Origin: Lycorma delicatula
Lineage: Eukaryota > Arthropoda > Insecta > Hemiptera > Fulgoridae
Assembly (NCBI RefSeq): GCF_047948215.1
Contig: NC_134455.1
Coordinates: 150,146,575-150,210,574 of the forward strand
Reading direction: 5' to 3'
Length of the DNA: 64,000 bases
Shown: positions 25,801-35,344 of the stretch, one piece after another
Numbering within the stretch: position 1 is the first letter of the stretch
Layout: the number at the start of each line of letters is the position of its first letter
Notes under the pieces: model-generated
The model's database searches: none
Told to the model about the DNA's origin: nothing
Seen by the model: only the letters and a program-made list of their open reading frames with translations
Position numbers and translations under genes: made by a program

Positions 25801-27453
25801 CATATAATATTTATATTTAACAAAATTTTTGCTGATAATGGTTTGCAGAAAACTTAAATAATAATTTAATGACAAAGTGATCAAGATGTAAAAAAACATT
25901 CAGAAATATCTTTATTTACATCAAAGTTTATTTTTTATAAGTATACTTAAAAATTGTATCTTATTCTGAAACCCATTTGAGAAATATCTGATTTTTTTAT
26001 ATAAAAAAGACTGCATCCTAAATCCATGTCTTCCTTACTTGAAATTTCATAAATTACTTCTTTTGGAACTACTATACAGCAAAAGCAAGTGTTAGTCATT
26101 AAGAAAGTTACAGAAATTAATTTGAAACATTTTTTAAATAAGTAAAAATATTTATTTACTTTAAATTCAATTCAGTCTGTAATTAAAGTAAAGATTTAGT
26201 GTGATAATGCTATTAATTCAGTAATTAATATAATTTTTTAAATACTATTTCAAGCCACTAGTAATTTATTTATTTATTTGTATATGCTTAACAAGAAATG
26301 AAAAACGTACCAAGAGAGTAAATCTTAATTATTTTCAGGAAACACATACAATGCAAATCACCCATTTCATCTACATGGACACCCATTTAGGGTCATAGGA
26401 ATGGACAAACTTGGAGAAAATACCAGTGTTGAAATCGTGCGAAACCTTGATAAAGCTGGGCTTATATGGAGAAACCTAAAAAATGCTCCATCTAAAGATT
26501 CTGTTACTGTACCGGATGGAGGTTACACTATTGTTCGTTTTCATGCTACAAACCCAGGTAAATACAGATTTACAAAAAAATAAAATAAAATAGTAGTTAA
26601 AAAATATATAATTTTACACAAGTTATCTAGGTTGATATGAAATAAGGTGCCCTCATTTCTATCAACCATAGAAAATAAATTAAGTTTGATGAGGACTTCT
26701 CCAAAAAGAGAAATCTTACTATTTTGAAAAACAAAGGTTTTCAAAATTTCAAACACATTTTTTTGCTTTTTTTTCACTAAATAGAAATGGAAGAATATTA
26801 TTAAATTTTACAAAATATAACAATTCAAAAAAATATATATATTTTCCTAAATTTGACTAAAATTGTTTAAAGTCAAATTTGATTGAAAGTTGATTAAAAC
26901 ATATTTTATATTGAATTCAGTGAATTTTCAGTGACCTTCTCTTACACTAATATCAATAACTTTTTGATTTTGATTCTTTATTTTTAAGTAATCTCATTTT
27001 CTATATTACCTTAATTTTATTTTTTTTAAATCAACTATGAATTTTTTTACAGGTTACTGGCTTTTCCATTGTCATTTAGAATTTCATGTAGAAGTTGGTA
27101 TGGCATTAATATTTAAAATCGGAGAGCATTCTCAATTTCCACCAGTTCCTCAAGGATTTCCTACTTGTGGTGATTACTTATATCCAAAATTACCAGGGGA
27201 AGATATTAAAAAATGGGATAATCGAGATAATGAAGTAAACTTTGGCGAAGATTATGGAATTACACATAATGCAACACACAATCACCAAATAAAAGATAGT
27301 CAAAAACAAATGTCAAAAGACTCATTTAAATTATTTAAGTTATGGCAAGAGAAGTCTGCTGCGAATACTGCAGTAATCAGTGTTGTAAAATACAAATTCA
27401 AAATCGAGCATTTACTTTTTTTTACACTACATCTTTACAGATTACTCCATTAA
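1735..27453 (+). CDS. laccase-like multicopper oxidase, whole gene (10 coding exons)
   Basis: Joining the ten exons listed below gives 865 codons plus stop with every junction in phase. The order is: signal peptide (about residues 1-23, hydrophobic core [15 protein letters not shown]), an Asn/Ser/Lys-rich low-complexity extension (about 25-165), the insect-laccase Cys-rich segment (HPCSREC to YRPDC), then three cupredoxin domains. Copper motifs: HWHG 271-274, HSH 315-317, HPFHLHGH 667-674, HCHLEFH 738-744 with axial Met749. All ten His and the Cys expected for type 1, 2 and 3 copper are present, so the enzyme should be active. The family oxidises phenols or catechols, or in some insect members ferrous iron or ascorbate, with four-electron reduction of oxygen to water; the substrate here cannot be told. 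It is predicted to be secreted. Introns range from ~0.5 to 6.5 kb and host most of the transposons in the first 26 kb. Confidence 0.93.
2294..2450 (-). pseudogene. short unidentified coding-like segment
   Basis: On the minus strand an open stretch of about 50 codons reads through [18 protein letters not shown] and [15 protein letters not shown] to a stop near 2294. The composition is clearly protein-like (a charged, probably helical [14 protein letters not shown] block), unlike the AT-rich surroundings. I do not recognise a family with confidence. It may be a fragment of a transposon or of a retrocopied gene, or a real terminal exon of an antisense gene. Confidence 0.35.
2707..2936 (-). repeat. 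SINE family A, copy 1 (diverged)
   Basis: It shares the family-A body on the minus strand: 'cattcctgagatatgtggtt', 'ccccaaccaccaaagta' and 'ggtattcactgttta' match copies 2 and 4 in the same order and spacing, ending near 'ttaaccactagaacagccca', the degenerate box-A region. It is the most diverged of the four copies and no clear target duplication is seen. Confidence 0.75.
4147..4817 (+). CDS. laccase exon 2: N-terminal extension and Cys-rich segment
   Basis: The acceptor is 'ttattgtag' ending at 4146; the split codon restores GAT. The exon encodes an acidic start ([15 protein letters not shown]), then ~130 residues rich in Asn, Ser, Lys and Gln with no recognisable fold, then the conserved insect-laccase block [11 protein letters not shown] through ISANGIKR to LPGPSIE. 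The exon ends at Glu248. The only donor that keeps the frame with exon 3 is 'gag|gcaagt', a GC donor. The long polar extension is not part of the catalytic domains. Confidence 0.88.
4818..5437. other. laccase intron 2, GC-AG type
   Basis: A 620-bp intron flanked by 'gag|gcaagt' and 'tttttag|gtatgt'. No other donor near 4817 keeps the conserved PGPSIE-VCLGD reading. Nothing else is recognisable inside. Confidence 0.75.
5438..5648 (+). CDS. laccase exon 3: first two copper motifs
   Basis: The acceptor is 'tttatttttag' ending at 5437. The exon encodes [15 protein letters not shown], then HWHG (residues 271-274) and WHSHSG (from 314), the two N-terminal copper motifs of cupredoxin domain 1. The family signature [11 protein letters not shown] lies between them. 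Donor 'tcag|gtaaac', phase 1. Confidence 0.95.
7097..7278. repeat. 182-bp exact direct repeat, copy 1
   Basis: It begins 'aaatatgaactactcggg' and ends 'caatctaaccaaata'. It is identical by eye over its full length to 7734-7915. Confidence 0.9.
7734..7915. repeat. 182-bp exact direct repeat, copy 2
   Basis: Identical by eye to 7097-7278, offset 637 bp in the same orientation. It is followed by palindromic AT-rich sequence ('aataacttacttttcagtaa' region, 7982-8018). Confidence 0.9.
8493..8767 (+). CDS. laccase exon 4
   Basis: The acceptor ends at 8492 and the split Gly codon is completed. It encodes [32 protein letters not shown] and [17 protein letters not shown], all standard insect-laccase sequence linking domains 1 and 2. 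It ends after VKQ with donor 'aaacag|gtaata', phase 0. Confidence 0.95.
9165..11540 (-). mobile_element. hAT transposon (inactive)
   Basis: The element has matching ends: left 'taggcttatcata', right 'tatggtaagcata', inverted copies with two mismatches. It is flanked by an exact 8-bp target duplication 'ctttaaat' (9157-9164 and 11541-11548), the size diagnostic of hAT elements. It encodes a broken transposase on the minus strand and lies in laccase intron 4. Length is 2,376 bp. Confidence 0.92.
9319..11172 (-). pseudogene. hAT transposase, broken
   Basis: Start Met is likely at 11172 ([15 protein letters not shown]). The N-terminus has a BED-type zinc finger context (VYCTL, then [16 protein letters not shown]); the second Cys of the expected CxxC pair is replaced by a TGA stop. 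The C-terminus is a clear hAT dimerisation domain: [37 protein letters not shown] and a final SELSCCEF. In between the frame is broken into several pieces (10577-10359, 10050-9790, 9780-9319). It is therefore inactive; it could still be mobilised by a relative because its ends are intact. Confidence 0.9.
11549..12864. other. intron 4 remainder, no gene seen
   Basis: AT-rich intron sequence downstream of the hAT element. The stretch 11840-12110 is somewhat more GC-rich and may be an unrecognised old repeat; no reading frame or RNA is supported. Confidence 0.6.
12865..12988 (+). CDS. laccase exon 5
   Basis: The acceptor 'tttatttttag' ends at 12864. It encodes [20 protein letters not shown] and the domain-2 stretch [19 protein letters not shown]. 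Donor 'agaag|gtatgc', phase 1. The hAT transposon sits in the intron before it. Confidence 0.94.
12989..15210. other. laccase intron 5, no gene seen
   Basis: A 2.2-kb AT-rich intron. One open segment (14018-14114) flanked by AG and GT was tested as a cassette exon and rejected, because it hits a stop in the phase set by exon 5. Nothing else is recognisable. Confidence 0.7.
15211..15425 (+). CDS. laccase exon 6
   Basis: The acceptor 'attgacag' ends at 15210. It encodes [18 protein letters not shown] and [19 protein letters not shown], end of domain 2. It ends at Leu523 with donor 'ggctta|gtaagt', phase 0. The next intron is the longest (6.5 kb) and the most transposon-laden. Confidence 0.94.
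16006..17650 (-). pseudogene. mariner-type transposase, broken and interrupted
   Basis: Minus-strand pieces, in order from the right: [31 protein letters not shown], the first catalytic Asp in an FxDEA context; [10 protein letters not shown], the second catalytic Asp; then, beyond an inserted [15 protein letters not shown] followed by [14 protein letters not shown] and the C-terminal [17 protein letters not shown]. This order matches mariner-like transposases of the type common in ants and other insects. Frameshifts, stops and the 0.8-kb insertion make it inactive. Confidence 0.8.
16243..17042 (-). mobile_element. 5'-truncated LINE fragment (RNase H end) inside the mariner
   Basis: On the minus strand it encodes [19 protein letters not shown], the C-terminal part of a LINE RNase H domain, then a region ending in [18 protein letters not shown] as in Jockey/I-group elements. 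It ends in a poly-A tail (15 T on the plus strand, 16243-16257). A short 'ctctat' occurs at both borders (16238-16243 and 17043-17048), consistent with a target duplication. The mariner coding sequence resumes on both sides, so this is a secondary insertion. Confidence 0.75.
18499..19900 (+). mobile_element. decayed LINE 3' fragment
   Basis: From about 19390 a heavily mutated plus-strand reading resembles the C-terminus of the same LINE group as 22983-25220: [16 protein letters not shown], then a GLDLKKNLLKCYI-like piece, [17 protein letters not shown] and a GH-motif region near 19720. Many stops and shifts are present. The 5' limit is unclear; 18500-19080 shows no recognisable protein. Confidence 0.55.
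20515..20711 (-). pseudogene. GIY-YIG endonuclease domain of a Penelope-like element
   Basis: The minus strand reads [20 protein letters not shown], followed by [20 protein letters not shown] and [10 protein letters not shown] to a stop. The GLY and YIG motifs, the CxxC between them, the downstream Arg and the EH pair fit the endonuclease that ends Penelope-like polyproteins. About 63 codons are open; an upstream in-frame stop marks it as a dead fragment. Confidence 0.8.
20874..21168 (+). repeat. SINE family A, copy 2 (best preserved)
   Basis: This is a tRNA-derived SINE. The polymerase III box A is 'tggtctagtggtga' (from 20885) and box B is 'gttcaagtcc' (20944-20953). The non-tRNA body follows ('ggtggttgggtttcaattaa', 'tacaagactacacttcattt') and the end is A-rich ('aggaaaaagaaaa'). 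It is flanked by a 15-bp target duplication 'agccatatacatgtt' (20859-20873 and 21169-21183), which splits the right arm of the Penelope remnant. Confidence 0.92.
21421..21951. other. intron 6 end, no gene seen
   Basis: AT-rich, including a short (AT)n run near 21490. Nothing else is recognisable before the acceptor of exon 7. Confidence 0.7.
21952..22141 (+). CDS. laccase exon 7
   Basis: The acceptor 'tttttcttcag' ends at 21951. It encodes [34 protein letters not shown] and [11 protein letters not shown], the linker into domain 3. Donor 'gatg|gtaagt', phase 1. Confidence 0.93.
22721..22939 (+). CDS. laccase exon 8
   Basis: The acceptor 'tatttttcag' ends at 22720. It encodes [20 protein letters not shown], a [20 protein letters not shown]ys-rich stretch and [15 protein letters not shown]. 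Donor 'gaag|gtaagc', phase 1. A LINE is inserted 43 bases into the following intron. Confidence 0.93.
22983..25220 (+). mobile_element. LINE (APE/RT non-LTR retrotransposon), 5'-truncated, copy 1
   Basis: An exact 10-bp target duplication 'atttacagaa' flanks it (22973-22982 and 25221-25230), and a run of A precedes the 3' copy. It begins near the end of the endonuclease domain ([17 protein letters not shown]) and then carries the whole reverse transcriptase and C-terminal domain. It lies in laccase intron 8 in the same orientation as the gene. The type resembles insect RTE/CFDP2-like non-LTR elements; the clade assignment is tentative. Confidence 0.92.
22994..25200 (+). pseudogene. LINE endonuclease/reverse transcriptase, nearly intact
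   Basis: Successive open pieces read [19 protein letters not shown]; a linker; [82 protein letters not shown], the catalytic [44 protein letters not shown]; and [10 protein letters not shown] near the C-terminus. Only three lesions are seen: a TGA at 23611 in a DRW context, a frameshift with stop near 23890, and a TGA at 24809. So the insertion is relatively young. The reverse transcriptase fingers and palm are otherwise complete. Confidence 0.9.
25231..26338. other. intron 8 remainder, no gene seen
   Basis: AT-rich intron sequence between the LINE and exon 9. Nothing is recognisable. Confidence 0.7.
26339..26557 (+). CDS. laccase exon 9: third copper motif
   Basis: The acceptor 'attattttcag' ends at 26338. 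It encodes [20 protein letters not shown] with the HxxHxH copper motif (residues 667-674), then [19 protein letters not shown]. Donor 'cccag|gtaaat', phase 1. Confidence 0.95.
27053..27453 (+). CDS. laccase exon 10: fourth copper motif and C-terminus
   Basis: The acceptor 'tttttttacag' ends at 27052. It encodes [20 protein letters not shown], carrying the type-1 Cys and the HCH pair of the trinuclear site, with Met as axial residue. The tail reads [20 protein letters not shown], then a polar stretch, and ends in a hydrophobic [18 protein letters not shown] before TAA at 27451. That tail might act as a membrane or GPI signal. A 56-nt in-phase intron (27385-27440, GT to 'tttacag') would replace it with a longer basic tail ending at 27605; which form is used cannot be decided here. 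Confidence 0.9.
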
Positions 27454-28075
27454 CTCACCCAAATATACAACAAACAAAATGCCTCGGTAAATCTGTTCAA
27501 AATAAATTAAGTTTAAAGGCTAAACTTAAGTTTATTTTATCAAATAAATTCTCCTTAGTGAATTTACAAGTGTTACCAAACCAATTAGGTACAACTACTA
27601 CCTAAAATTTAGTTTTGTGTTTTTTCAATTTAAGTTGTAAATAAATACATCTTAAATTGGGCTCATCTTAAAACTAGCATAGATACTATTATTTATTGAT
27701 GGACTATAAAATTATTTCTTAAGTTATTTTTTCTAAAAAAAATAAAAATTAAGTTTACAATTCACGGTACAGTAAATGTGAAATGTTTTCTGAAGAAATA
27801 TCACTGACAATAATTCTTGAGATTATGTCACTAGCAGATGAAATATAATAATGTACTAAGAAAGTATGCGATATATTTAAAATTATAAATATCTAACATT
27901 TGAGAAGTTCCTGCCATAAATTTTGTGAAGTTGTATTCAGATGCTTCAGAGTAGAAAAATGATTTTTTTTAGAAATCTTTAATACTTTGTAAAATTTATT
28001 TCCAGGTTAGATAAATATTACTATAGCAAGTAACGACACAAAAAATTAAATATACAAATATATATATATATATAA
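27454..28075 (+). other. laccase 3' UTR and downstream DNA
   Basis: Canonical AATAAA signals lie at 27501-27506, 27640-27645 and 27741-27746; the second is about 190 bases after the stop and is a likely poly-A signal. An (AT)n run precedes the Tigger element at 28058-28073. The alternative C-terminal frame discussed under exon 10 ends at 27605. Confidence 0.5.
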
Positions 28076-30289
28076 TATCGTTTATAGTGACCTCCAAGGG
28101 ACCGACGATTTTACGTTATTATAACCGATATTCACAATAACCGATGTTTAGGTAGGTTAGTGGTACTACTTTAATATGCTATCTACACGGCTATTGTAAT
28201 ACAGTAAAATAATAATCATTAAAAGTAATAATAATAATTTATTTCGTAATAAAATAATGCAAACAAAAAAATTAAATAATAAATACAAATACGGTAGAAT
28301 AAAAGAAGAGAAATTGCAAAAATTCCTTTTTTTGCAAAAAGTCATTATTTTGCTTTGTTTCGAACATTTCGTGTTATAATACAGTTTTTGAAGGTTCTTT
28401 TCTAAATTAAAACAAACACACTTTCTGTAAAACTGAGAAACCGGCAAGCGGTTACCATTGCCGCTATAACTCCTGAAAGATTTGACGGTTGATGTCTTCA
28501 TCGTTGTCGCTATCGTTCGTAACCTTCGTTTTATTACCCACGTCCCCGTCTACGTATTTCCGCTAGTACTGAGATTCCACAACATCAACATTTCTTACAG
28601 TTTCATGCGTTTCTAAATCTTGTCAACCTCTGAATAATCTTCAAACAAAGCATTTGACAACGATTGGTTTTACAGTCTATTGCCCCATTCCGCTAAATAT
28701 TCTTCTTCGTAAGCGAAATCAGTAACTTCCCCAGCCTATGGTAAAAATCTTATATGTCGAAAGCAATTTTTTACAGTCAGCATTGAAACCTAATTTCATG
28801 ATCTTTCTAACATAATTATAAAATTCAGAATAGTTATTTGTTTCCCTTTTTTTATCTAAATCCTGTATCATTTGTAAAATTAGATGTTTTTTGTAGTGGC
28901 CTTTTACCAACTTGATCTAAGGGCTGTAAGACTGGTGTTGTTTACGGTGGTAAGAACATTAACTTTATATAAGAAAGATTTTTAGCGTGTAGATTAGCCG
29001 GACACTTGTTCAATGAGCAGCAGTATTTTGTCATTTTCAATCTTTAATTCACGGTCCCATTTTCGTGACCATGACGTAAAGATATCACTTGTTATCCGAG
29101 TTTTCTTGTTACGTTCGTACATAACAAGAAGCGATTTCAACATTTTAAAACATCGGGGTTTAACATTTTTCCCTATAACCAGAAATTTTTTTTGTCGGTA
29201 CTAGTCATATTTGTAGAAAGACTTAGTCTTTCTTTTGATAATTCCCCCCCCCCCCAAACACGTTTCGCGTTTAAACCGAATGGTTCTTTCTGGCGTCAGT
29301 TTAAAAAAAAGACCGGATTCATCAGTATTACAGATTTTTTTGTCCAATAAACCCTCTTTTAATTTTGGCCAAATGGTTTCTAGCCATTTTCTGACACATC
29401 GGTTGGAGCTACTGCGGCCTCGCCGTTTATTCTGCGCGACACAATATCGTGACGCTGACAGAAACCGTTGTAACCAAGCTGAAATTATTTCACGTGGTTT
29501 ACCGATTTTTCAAAAAAATTGTTCGCCTTAGTTTGCAATACAGGGCCGATAATAGGGATATCACTAGCCCTCTGGTATTTAAACCGTTTTAACAACGCTT
29601 GGTCTACATCATTATGTTGACTAGGCCGTAATCTTTTTGATTTAAGAGAATTTGTTTCAATTTTTTTTTTTTAATTTCTTCATGGTTCTTCCATATCACC
29701 GATATCGTCGAATTACCTACGCCTAATTCTTGGGCAATGTCCTCATTAGTTTCACCAATATCAATAAGCAAAACAGCCAGAAACGTGCGCCTTTTCCTTT
29801 ATCGTGAATGTTTTTCTTGAAGTCATAATTAAATCGCTATTAAATGAATTACTCAGGATACGTAGAAATAAAATACTATACCCGCACGATATGATACGCT
29901 CACAGCAAAATATTATAATAACTGAATGTGACTGCTTCATTTTACAATAATCTGGTACAGGAAGAAGATAAAAAACCGAAAACTATAAGTACATTAGTAA
30001 AAAAAAAAGGAAAAGGTGACTCATTAGAACCGTCAGACTATTTCTGTAGCTACGATGTAGATATATTACGTTACTGACGAGTTACTTCCTCCGTCATTAT
30101 AAGCGATAAAACGTTGCATTGCAGTAGAAAAAATAAGTCATAATAACCGATATGTAACTACAACCGATGTAATTATAAATAATGTACATACTGTATTTAT
30201 GCATTAACAGCATATCAAACCAACCAAGAGAGAAGTTTTTGGTTACTATATTCGCTATATCATTATACCCGATGTCACTATAAACGATA
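28076..30289 (-). mobile_element. Tigger/pogo-type DNA transposon (inactive)
   Basis: Inverted termini: 'tatcgtttatagtga' at 28076-28090 has its exact complement 'tcactataaacgata' at 30275-30289. Short 'ataaccgat'-like motifs are repeated just inside both ends (near 28121, 28139, 30145, 30165), perhaps transposase binding sites. The flanks are (TA)n, so the TA duplication cannot be resolved. A broken CENP-B/jerky-type transposase lies on the minus strand. Confidence 0.85.
28500..29829 (-). pseudogene. Tigger/pogo transposase, broken
   Basis: Start Met is at 29829 (MTSRKTFTIKEKAHV). Shifting frames show the psq-type helix-turn-helix (DIGETNEDIAQELGVGNSTI, SVIWKNHEEI), a DDE region with a NADESGLF-like motif (near 29330), the LLIDNC-like second-Asp region (near 29020), and MFLPPQTTPVLQPLDQ before the C-terminus (28910-28960). 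The order is that of Tigger/jerky transposases. At least four frameshifts make it dead. A run of ten or eleven C at 29246 falls inside the coding part. Confidence 0.82.
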
Positions 30290-33200
30290 CTTACTATATA
30301 TATATATAGTAAGTATCGTAAGTATGTATGAGTGTATATATATATATATACACTCAGTGTATATATATATATACATATATATATATACACTCATACACAA
30401 AATGATACTTATTGTAGTATTTGAGTGTGATATTTTACTTGTACCAAAACATTTTCAACTATACACAGCAACCATCACTATAGTAGTAACTTTCTCTAAT
30501 AAGCTTGAAAAGAAATAATTTTATTTTACATTGTCAATAGTATTGAACAGAAAAAGACTTAAAAGAAAATAAGTGAATTAATTTTTTAAGATATAATGCT
30601 ACCTCTTAGTCTTTTGTTAGCTTCAAACAGCATTTATACTGTTTAATTAGTTATACATAAGAGTTAACTATAATTAAAGAATAATAATAATAATTAACTA
30701 TAATATAAAGAAATAATTTACTGACTATTTTTAATAGGAAATCTACTGTAATATAATAAAATTATTCATGACAGTAATTAGTACGTAATTATTTATGGAG
30801 GCTGTAAAAGGCTTATTTAATAGAATGTAACTAAATGTATTGCAATATCTTTAGTTGTATAATAAACTGTAGTGTAGTAATTCAGTAGCTATGTTCATAA
30901 CACTTTATAATTTTCTATTAATTGATTGTACAAAACTAAAATTAAGTAATTATTTTAAGGTTCGTGATATATATTAAAGATAATTAGTAATTTAAATTAA
31001 ATATTAGACCTTAAGTTTATTTAAGTGTTTTTAAGTAATTATTTATAAGTTTTATTATTCTGTTATTTAAAATGTAAATATGTAAAATTTGTAAATAATA
31101 ATTTTAATAAATAATGTGATATTTAAACTACATAACAAATTTAGATAGACTGATGGGAAAATAAATAAAATTTATACAGTTATACAAAATAGTTTTTAGT
31201 CGTAGAAAATAAATTATATTTTTTAATATTCCATTTACCCTACCTAGTTTTGTTACCGTCAGCTCCATTAAGCTTTCAGATAAAAAATAAATCATGTAAA
31301 TCTTTGCTTTACTCCTTGGTGCAAGTTTAATAAAGAAGATGTCTATTTGATATGCAGTAGAAATGTTACTAATGCTCTCATTTCTCTTCTGCACCCCAAT
31401 CACTACTTCCTCAGTGCTAAGTCTTTATATTACAAAGAGTTGCTCTTTTATTCACCAGAAGCTTTATTTGTTTCATGACCCAACCATTGTTGCATTTTGA
31501 AGTCTACTCTTCATGTTTATTTAATCTACATATTTAGTTTTTTTTTTAATACAGAATTTGACTCATAGTAGATTGGCTTACTCTCCTTATGCACTGATAA
31601 ATATACTAGCGCCCCATTACTTCAAGTCTTGATTTATAAATACACATTTCTAGTTCTTACCTTCATGATTACATACTCGAAGTGCAGTTAAAAAGATTAA
31701 AAATTTACTTCAATAAACCCTAGATGTTATTCAGAAACCACTAACACATTAAACACTTAGCTGTAACAGATTTCAAAAGAATAAAAAATAAATTACAAAA
31801 ATTGTGATCTCTTCTAGTGATGGCTGTGAGTCAGCTGATGACTAGTAACAGTAATGGCAAGTAACAGCAATTCCACGAGTATTATAAACAGCCAGCTAAC
31901 ACATTTTCAATGCTATTAAATCTCATATAAATAATATTATTTAACTTATTAAATTAAGTTTACTTATTCTAAATTATTTAAAGTGTGAAAATCTATTTAA
32001 TTGAGAATTAATTTCAATAAATAGTTCTCCCTATTTAATAAATAAATAACAATTTACATATGTAACTTAATATCAAAGCAACAAAATTAGTTGTTTAAAA
32101 ATATGTTTTTACTAAGTTTTACAACTATATACTGATGTAAAATACATTATATATATATATATATATATTAGTATATCTCTGCATGTGTGTGTGTGAGAGA
32201 GAGAGCGTGCGCGCGCTCACACAAACATACAATAAATATTTTCTCTCAAAATCATAAAAAATTTTATTTATTTATTTTTATTAATTTTATAGTTTCTTCT
32301 ATAATTAACATTTAAAATAAATTCTCCATTTTATTACGTTAAAACTATGTTAGATTACCTCCTAACAACTAACAGTAAGCTTCCTTAGCTGTCTATAACT
32401 AACCTCCTTACAACTAAACTGAAGTTACATCAACTAAAAGTGCATCAAGTAAAAAAGCGGTAGTTTTACTACCAAAAGAAAATTTAAATAGTAAAAGGAG
32501 TAAAAATTTCATCAAGAATCCATAGCATTTGAAAAATTTGTCAGTTAAACTGATGGAAAATTCACAAGAAACTACAGTAAACAGAGTTAATTTTTTAATA
32601 AATGAGCCTGCTGACTTGATTCAAGTTGATTGGACTACTTAAAGTAGCACAGTTATAATGTAGTTTTCAGAATCTAACTTATCTGAAAATTTATATCTTT
32701 TTCACTGTAAGTGAACTATGAATAACTTTGGAATCTTCATTATTGTGATGTATTCATTATTTATTATTTAAATAAAATTTTAGAAGTAAAACATTAACTA
32801 CATCGATCTTGAAACTGTTATACTAATTTACAATATCAATTTCATAACTTGCAATAATCCTTTAAAAAAAAATTAATAATTTAAATTAGTTCATAATAGA
32901 TAAGCTAGTAACTAGGTCGGGGGATATAATAACAAAAAAAAATTAAATCAGATTGAAAAGATTTTTTTGCCAGAAGAATGAACAGAAATTGCAAAGAACT
33001 GCCTCATGGCACTAAAAATAAAAGGTCAATTACTATCAATTAGGAAATTTAAGTATCAATTTGCACCACTGTTAACATTAAAACACTGTTTTCCCAAAAA
33101 CGTTTACAAAATTTTGAAGCATAATTACTCTTTTCTGAAAAATTGTTTTCATGTTTTAGAATTCAAAATCCTATTGTATGTTTCGAGAAAAATTTTGAAG

Positions 33201-34085
33201 TTTGCAACAAAACCGCTCATTGTCAGTACGCCTAAATTTTACTGAAAACATTGTTTAAAACACAGATATCAAAAATATTAATTTTATTTTATTAAGTACA
33301 ATTTTATAATATGGGAATGTACGGCTAATGATTGCAATGCATTCATTCAAGGACACAATTTTTATTAAAAAAATTTAAAACCCATAAAATTCTAACCTCT
33401 TTTAGAACACTAATGTTTTCTGTGTTTGGGAACAATCTACGATAACAAAAATAAATTCAATATAATACAATTATATTATATTATTATAATATAATTCAAT
33501 AACATTCAAATGTAATTTTTAATGCATTTTATTTAGAACACGACCGACAGTTCTCTCTAATGAATTCTGAAAGACCTGCGAGACCTGTAAATAGACTTCA
33601 GCTGAAAGTTTTTTTTTTTATTTCTTCACCTCTTTTATTTCCCCACCCAAAAATAATTTAAATTGTGTTTAAAAACATTTTTATTTTTTAATAAAATCTT
33701 TTCTGAATTTTATACTGTTATAAAATATTATAAATTTTGGTATTAATTTAAGAACGTTTTTAGGTAGGTAGATTATTAATTTTTTCCCCAAAAGAAATTT
33801 ATTTTTCACTTTCGTTCGTTAATTTGTCGGGACTTCTTTATATAAATAAATAAAGATAAAATAAACAAAGCAATATTTTTAAATACTTAGGTTTATATTC
33901 CGTAAACATTATTTTCTTATTATTTTTCTTAAAAAGATTAACTAAAATACGCTAATTTTCTCTTCAACACTTAAATTCATTCTATTAAAATTTCCTCTTT
34001 CAATTTTGAAAAGAGAAATCATATCTACACTATAGTGGAGTTAAATGAAAGTAGCAATAAATAAAGAAAGTTTGTTAGCCACCAA
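30290..34085. other. gene-poor AT-rich stretch with microsatellites
   Basis: An AT-rich microsatellite with 'gagtgtatatatatatat' blocks spans 30290-30395. At 32148-32225 runs of (AT)n, (GT)n and (GA)n lie side by side, ending in 'gcgtgcgcgcgctcacac'. No gene or transposon protein is recognised in the rest; 30520-32100 and 32240-34080 look like plain intergenic DNA. Confidence 0.6.
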
Positions 34086-34325
34086 ATGCATATGTTGGAG
34101 TGCCAGATAAGAGTGACGGGGCCACTAATACGTTGGCAATCACCGTTATGCATGAGATGAAGATGGCAGGGTGCTGGAGACGCTAGCCACCAGTTACCCG
34201 CATTGGCTCTTAAACAAGTCTGGCATTAAAATAGGGACTGTGATTTCAGCCACAGTCGAGGATAGGCTGATGGTAATGGTGGTGGTGAGGATCCGCCGAT
34301 CGCCAATATCTTCCACGCAACCTAC

Positions 34326-35309
34326 TTGGATTCAGATGATGGCGCCGACTTGGTGCAGGCCCTGGTCGACATGTTCGAAAAGATTAGGATCAACAGCGGT
34401 GGTAATATACGGCCGCTACAGACAAAAGTATATGATCAGGACACGGCCACGTATGTACGGAAATTATTGGAGTTTGAGGGGAGAAGGACTGGACGCAGGT
34501 ACCACCTCATTGCGTATATGGGTTGACTTCCTCCTGCATGGATTGGCAGCGAGCCGGCACCTCAGACATATAAGACGGAGACAATAATGGTCAAGTCGGG
34601 GTCGTCGTATGCGGATCTGCTCAAGAGGGTTAGCTCCGAGGGTGATGGTACCAGATGCAACTGAAATTTTATTCATCAGGAAAGCTAGGGACCAAATGAA
34701 AATCAGGATGAAAGAAGAAAAGGATGCCTCGGGATCCTTTGCCTAAGGAGCAGGTAATATACTCGGTGATAAAGGAGGTAGCGATCATCCGAAAACCAAG
34801 ATTACTTCCCTTCGTATTAGAGACCTGGAGAAAGACATACTACCAGATGAGATTGTACGGAGGCTGGCACTGGCCTCTGGACAGGAGTTGCCTGGTGACC
34901 TGTGAGTATCGGTCTGGCCGGGCTATAGCGAAACAGGTATGACTATTTGTCGACTTCCGGTGCTATTGCACAGAAGGGCAGGATGCGGTGTGTTTTGGTA
35001 TCCTGCAGGGTGGACCTTGTAGAACCCCCCTCCCCAGAGCGGTCGGTGCTTTCGCTGTCTCGAGATGAGGAACGTAGTGAAGTTTTGCAAGGGTAAAAGC
35101 AGAGCGGGGGCTTGTTTCAATTCTGGGGAGAAGGGCATCGGTCGGCTGAGTGCACATTGAAGCCTAAGTGCTTAACATGTAATATAGAGGTGCATCGCAC
35201 TGGCGAAGCATCATGCCCTAAAGGGACGAAAAAAGAAACTAATAAAGCCCTCATTAAGGAGAGCGACAGACTGAACCGAGGGAGGATCGGGCAGTCCTCG
35301 ACTCGATAA
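34326..35309 (+). pseudogene. R1-type Gag-like protein with zinc knuckles, broken
   Basis: Pieces in changing frames: DMFEKIRINSGGNIRPLQTK and YVRKLLEFEGRRTGRRY; then LPDEIVRRLALASGQELPG near 34840; then a zinc-knuckle region near 35056-35215, with GRCFRCLE, ACFNSGEKGHRSAEC and KCLTCN plus HRTGEASCP. The second knuckle has Ser instead of one Cys. Such CCHC arrays bind nucleic acid in R1 Gag proteins. Confidence 0.72.
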
Positions 35310-35344
35310 TGAGAATTGTGCAATTCAAATGAACCATTTTAGGT

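Noticed and set aside
28166..28501. 111-codon minus-strand ORF as an independent gene
   Set aside because: It lies inside the Tigger element downstream of the DDE region and is probably its degenerate C-terminus; the second half is Leu/Ile low complexity.
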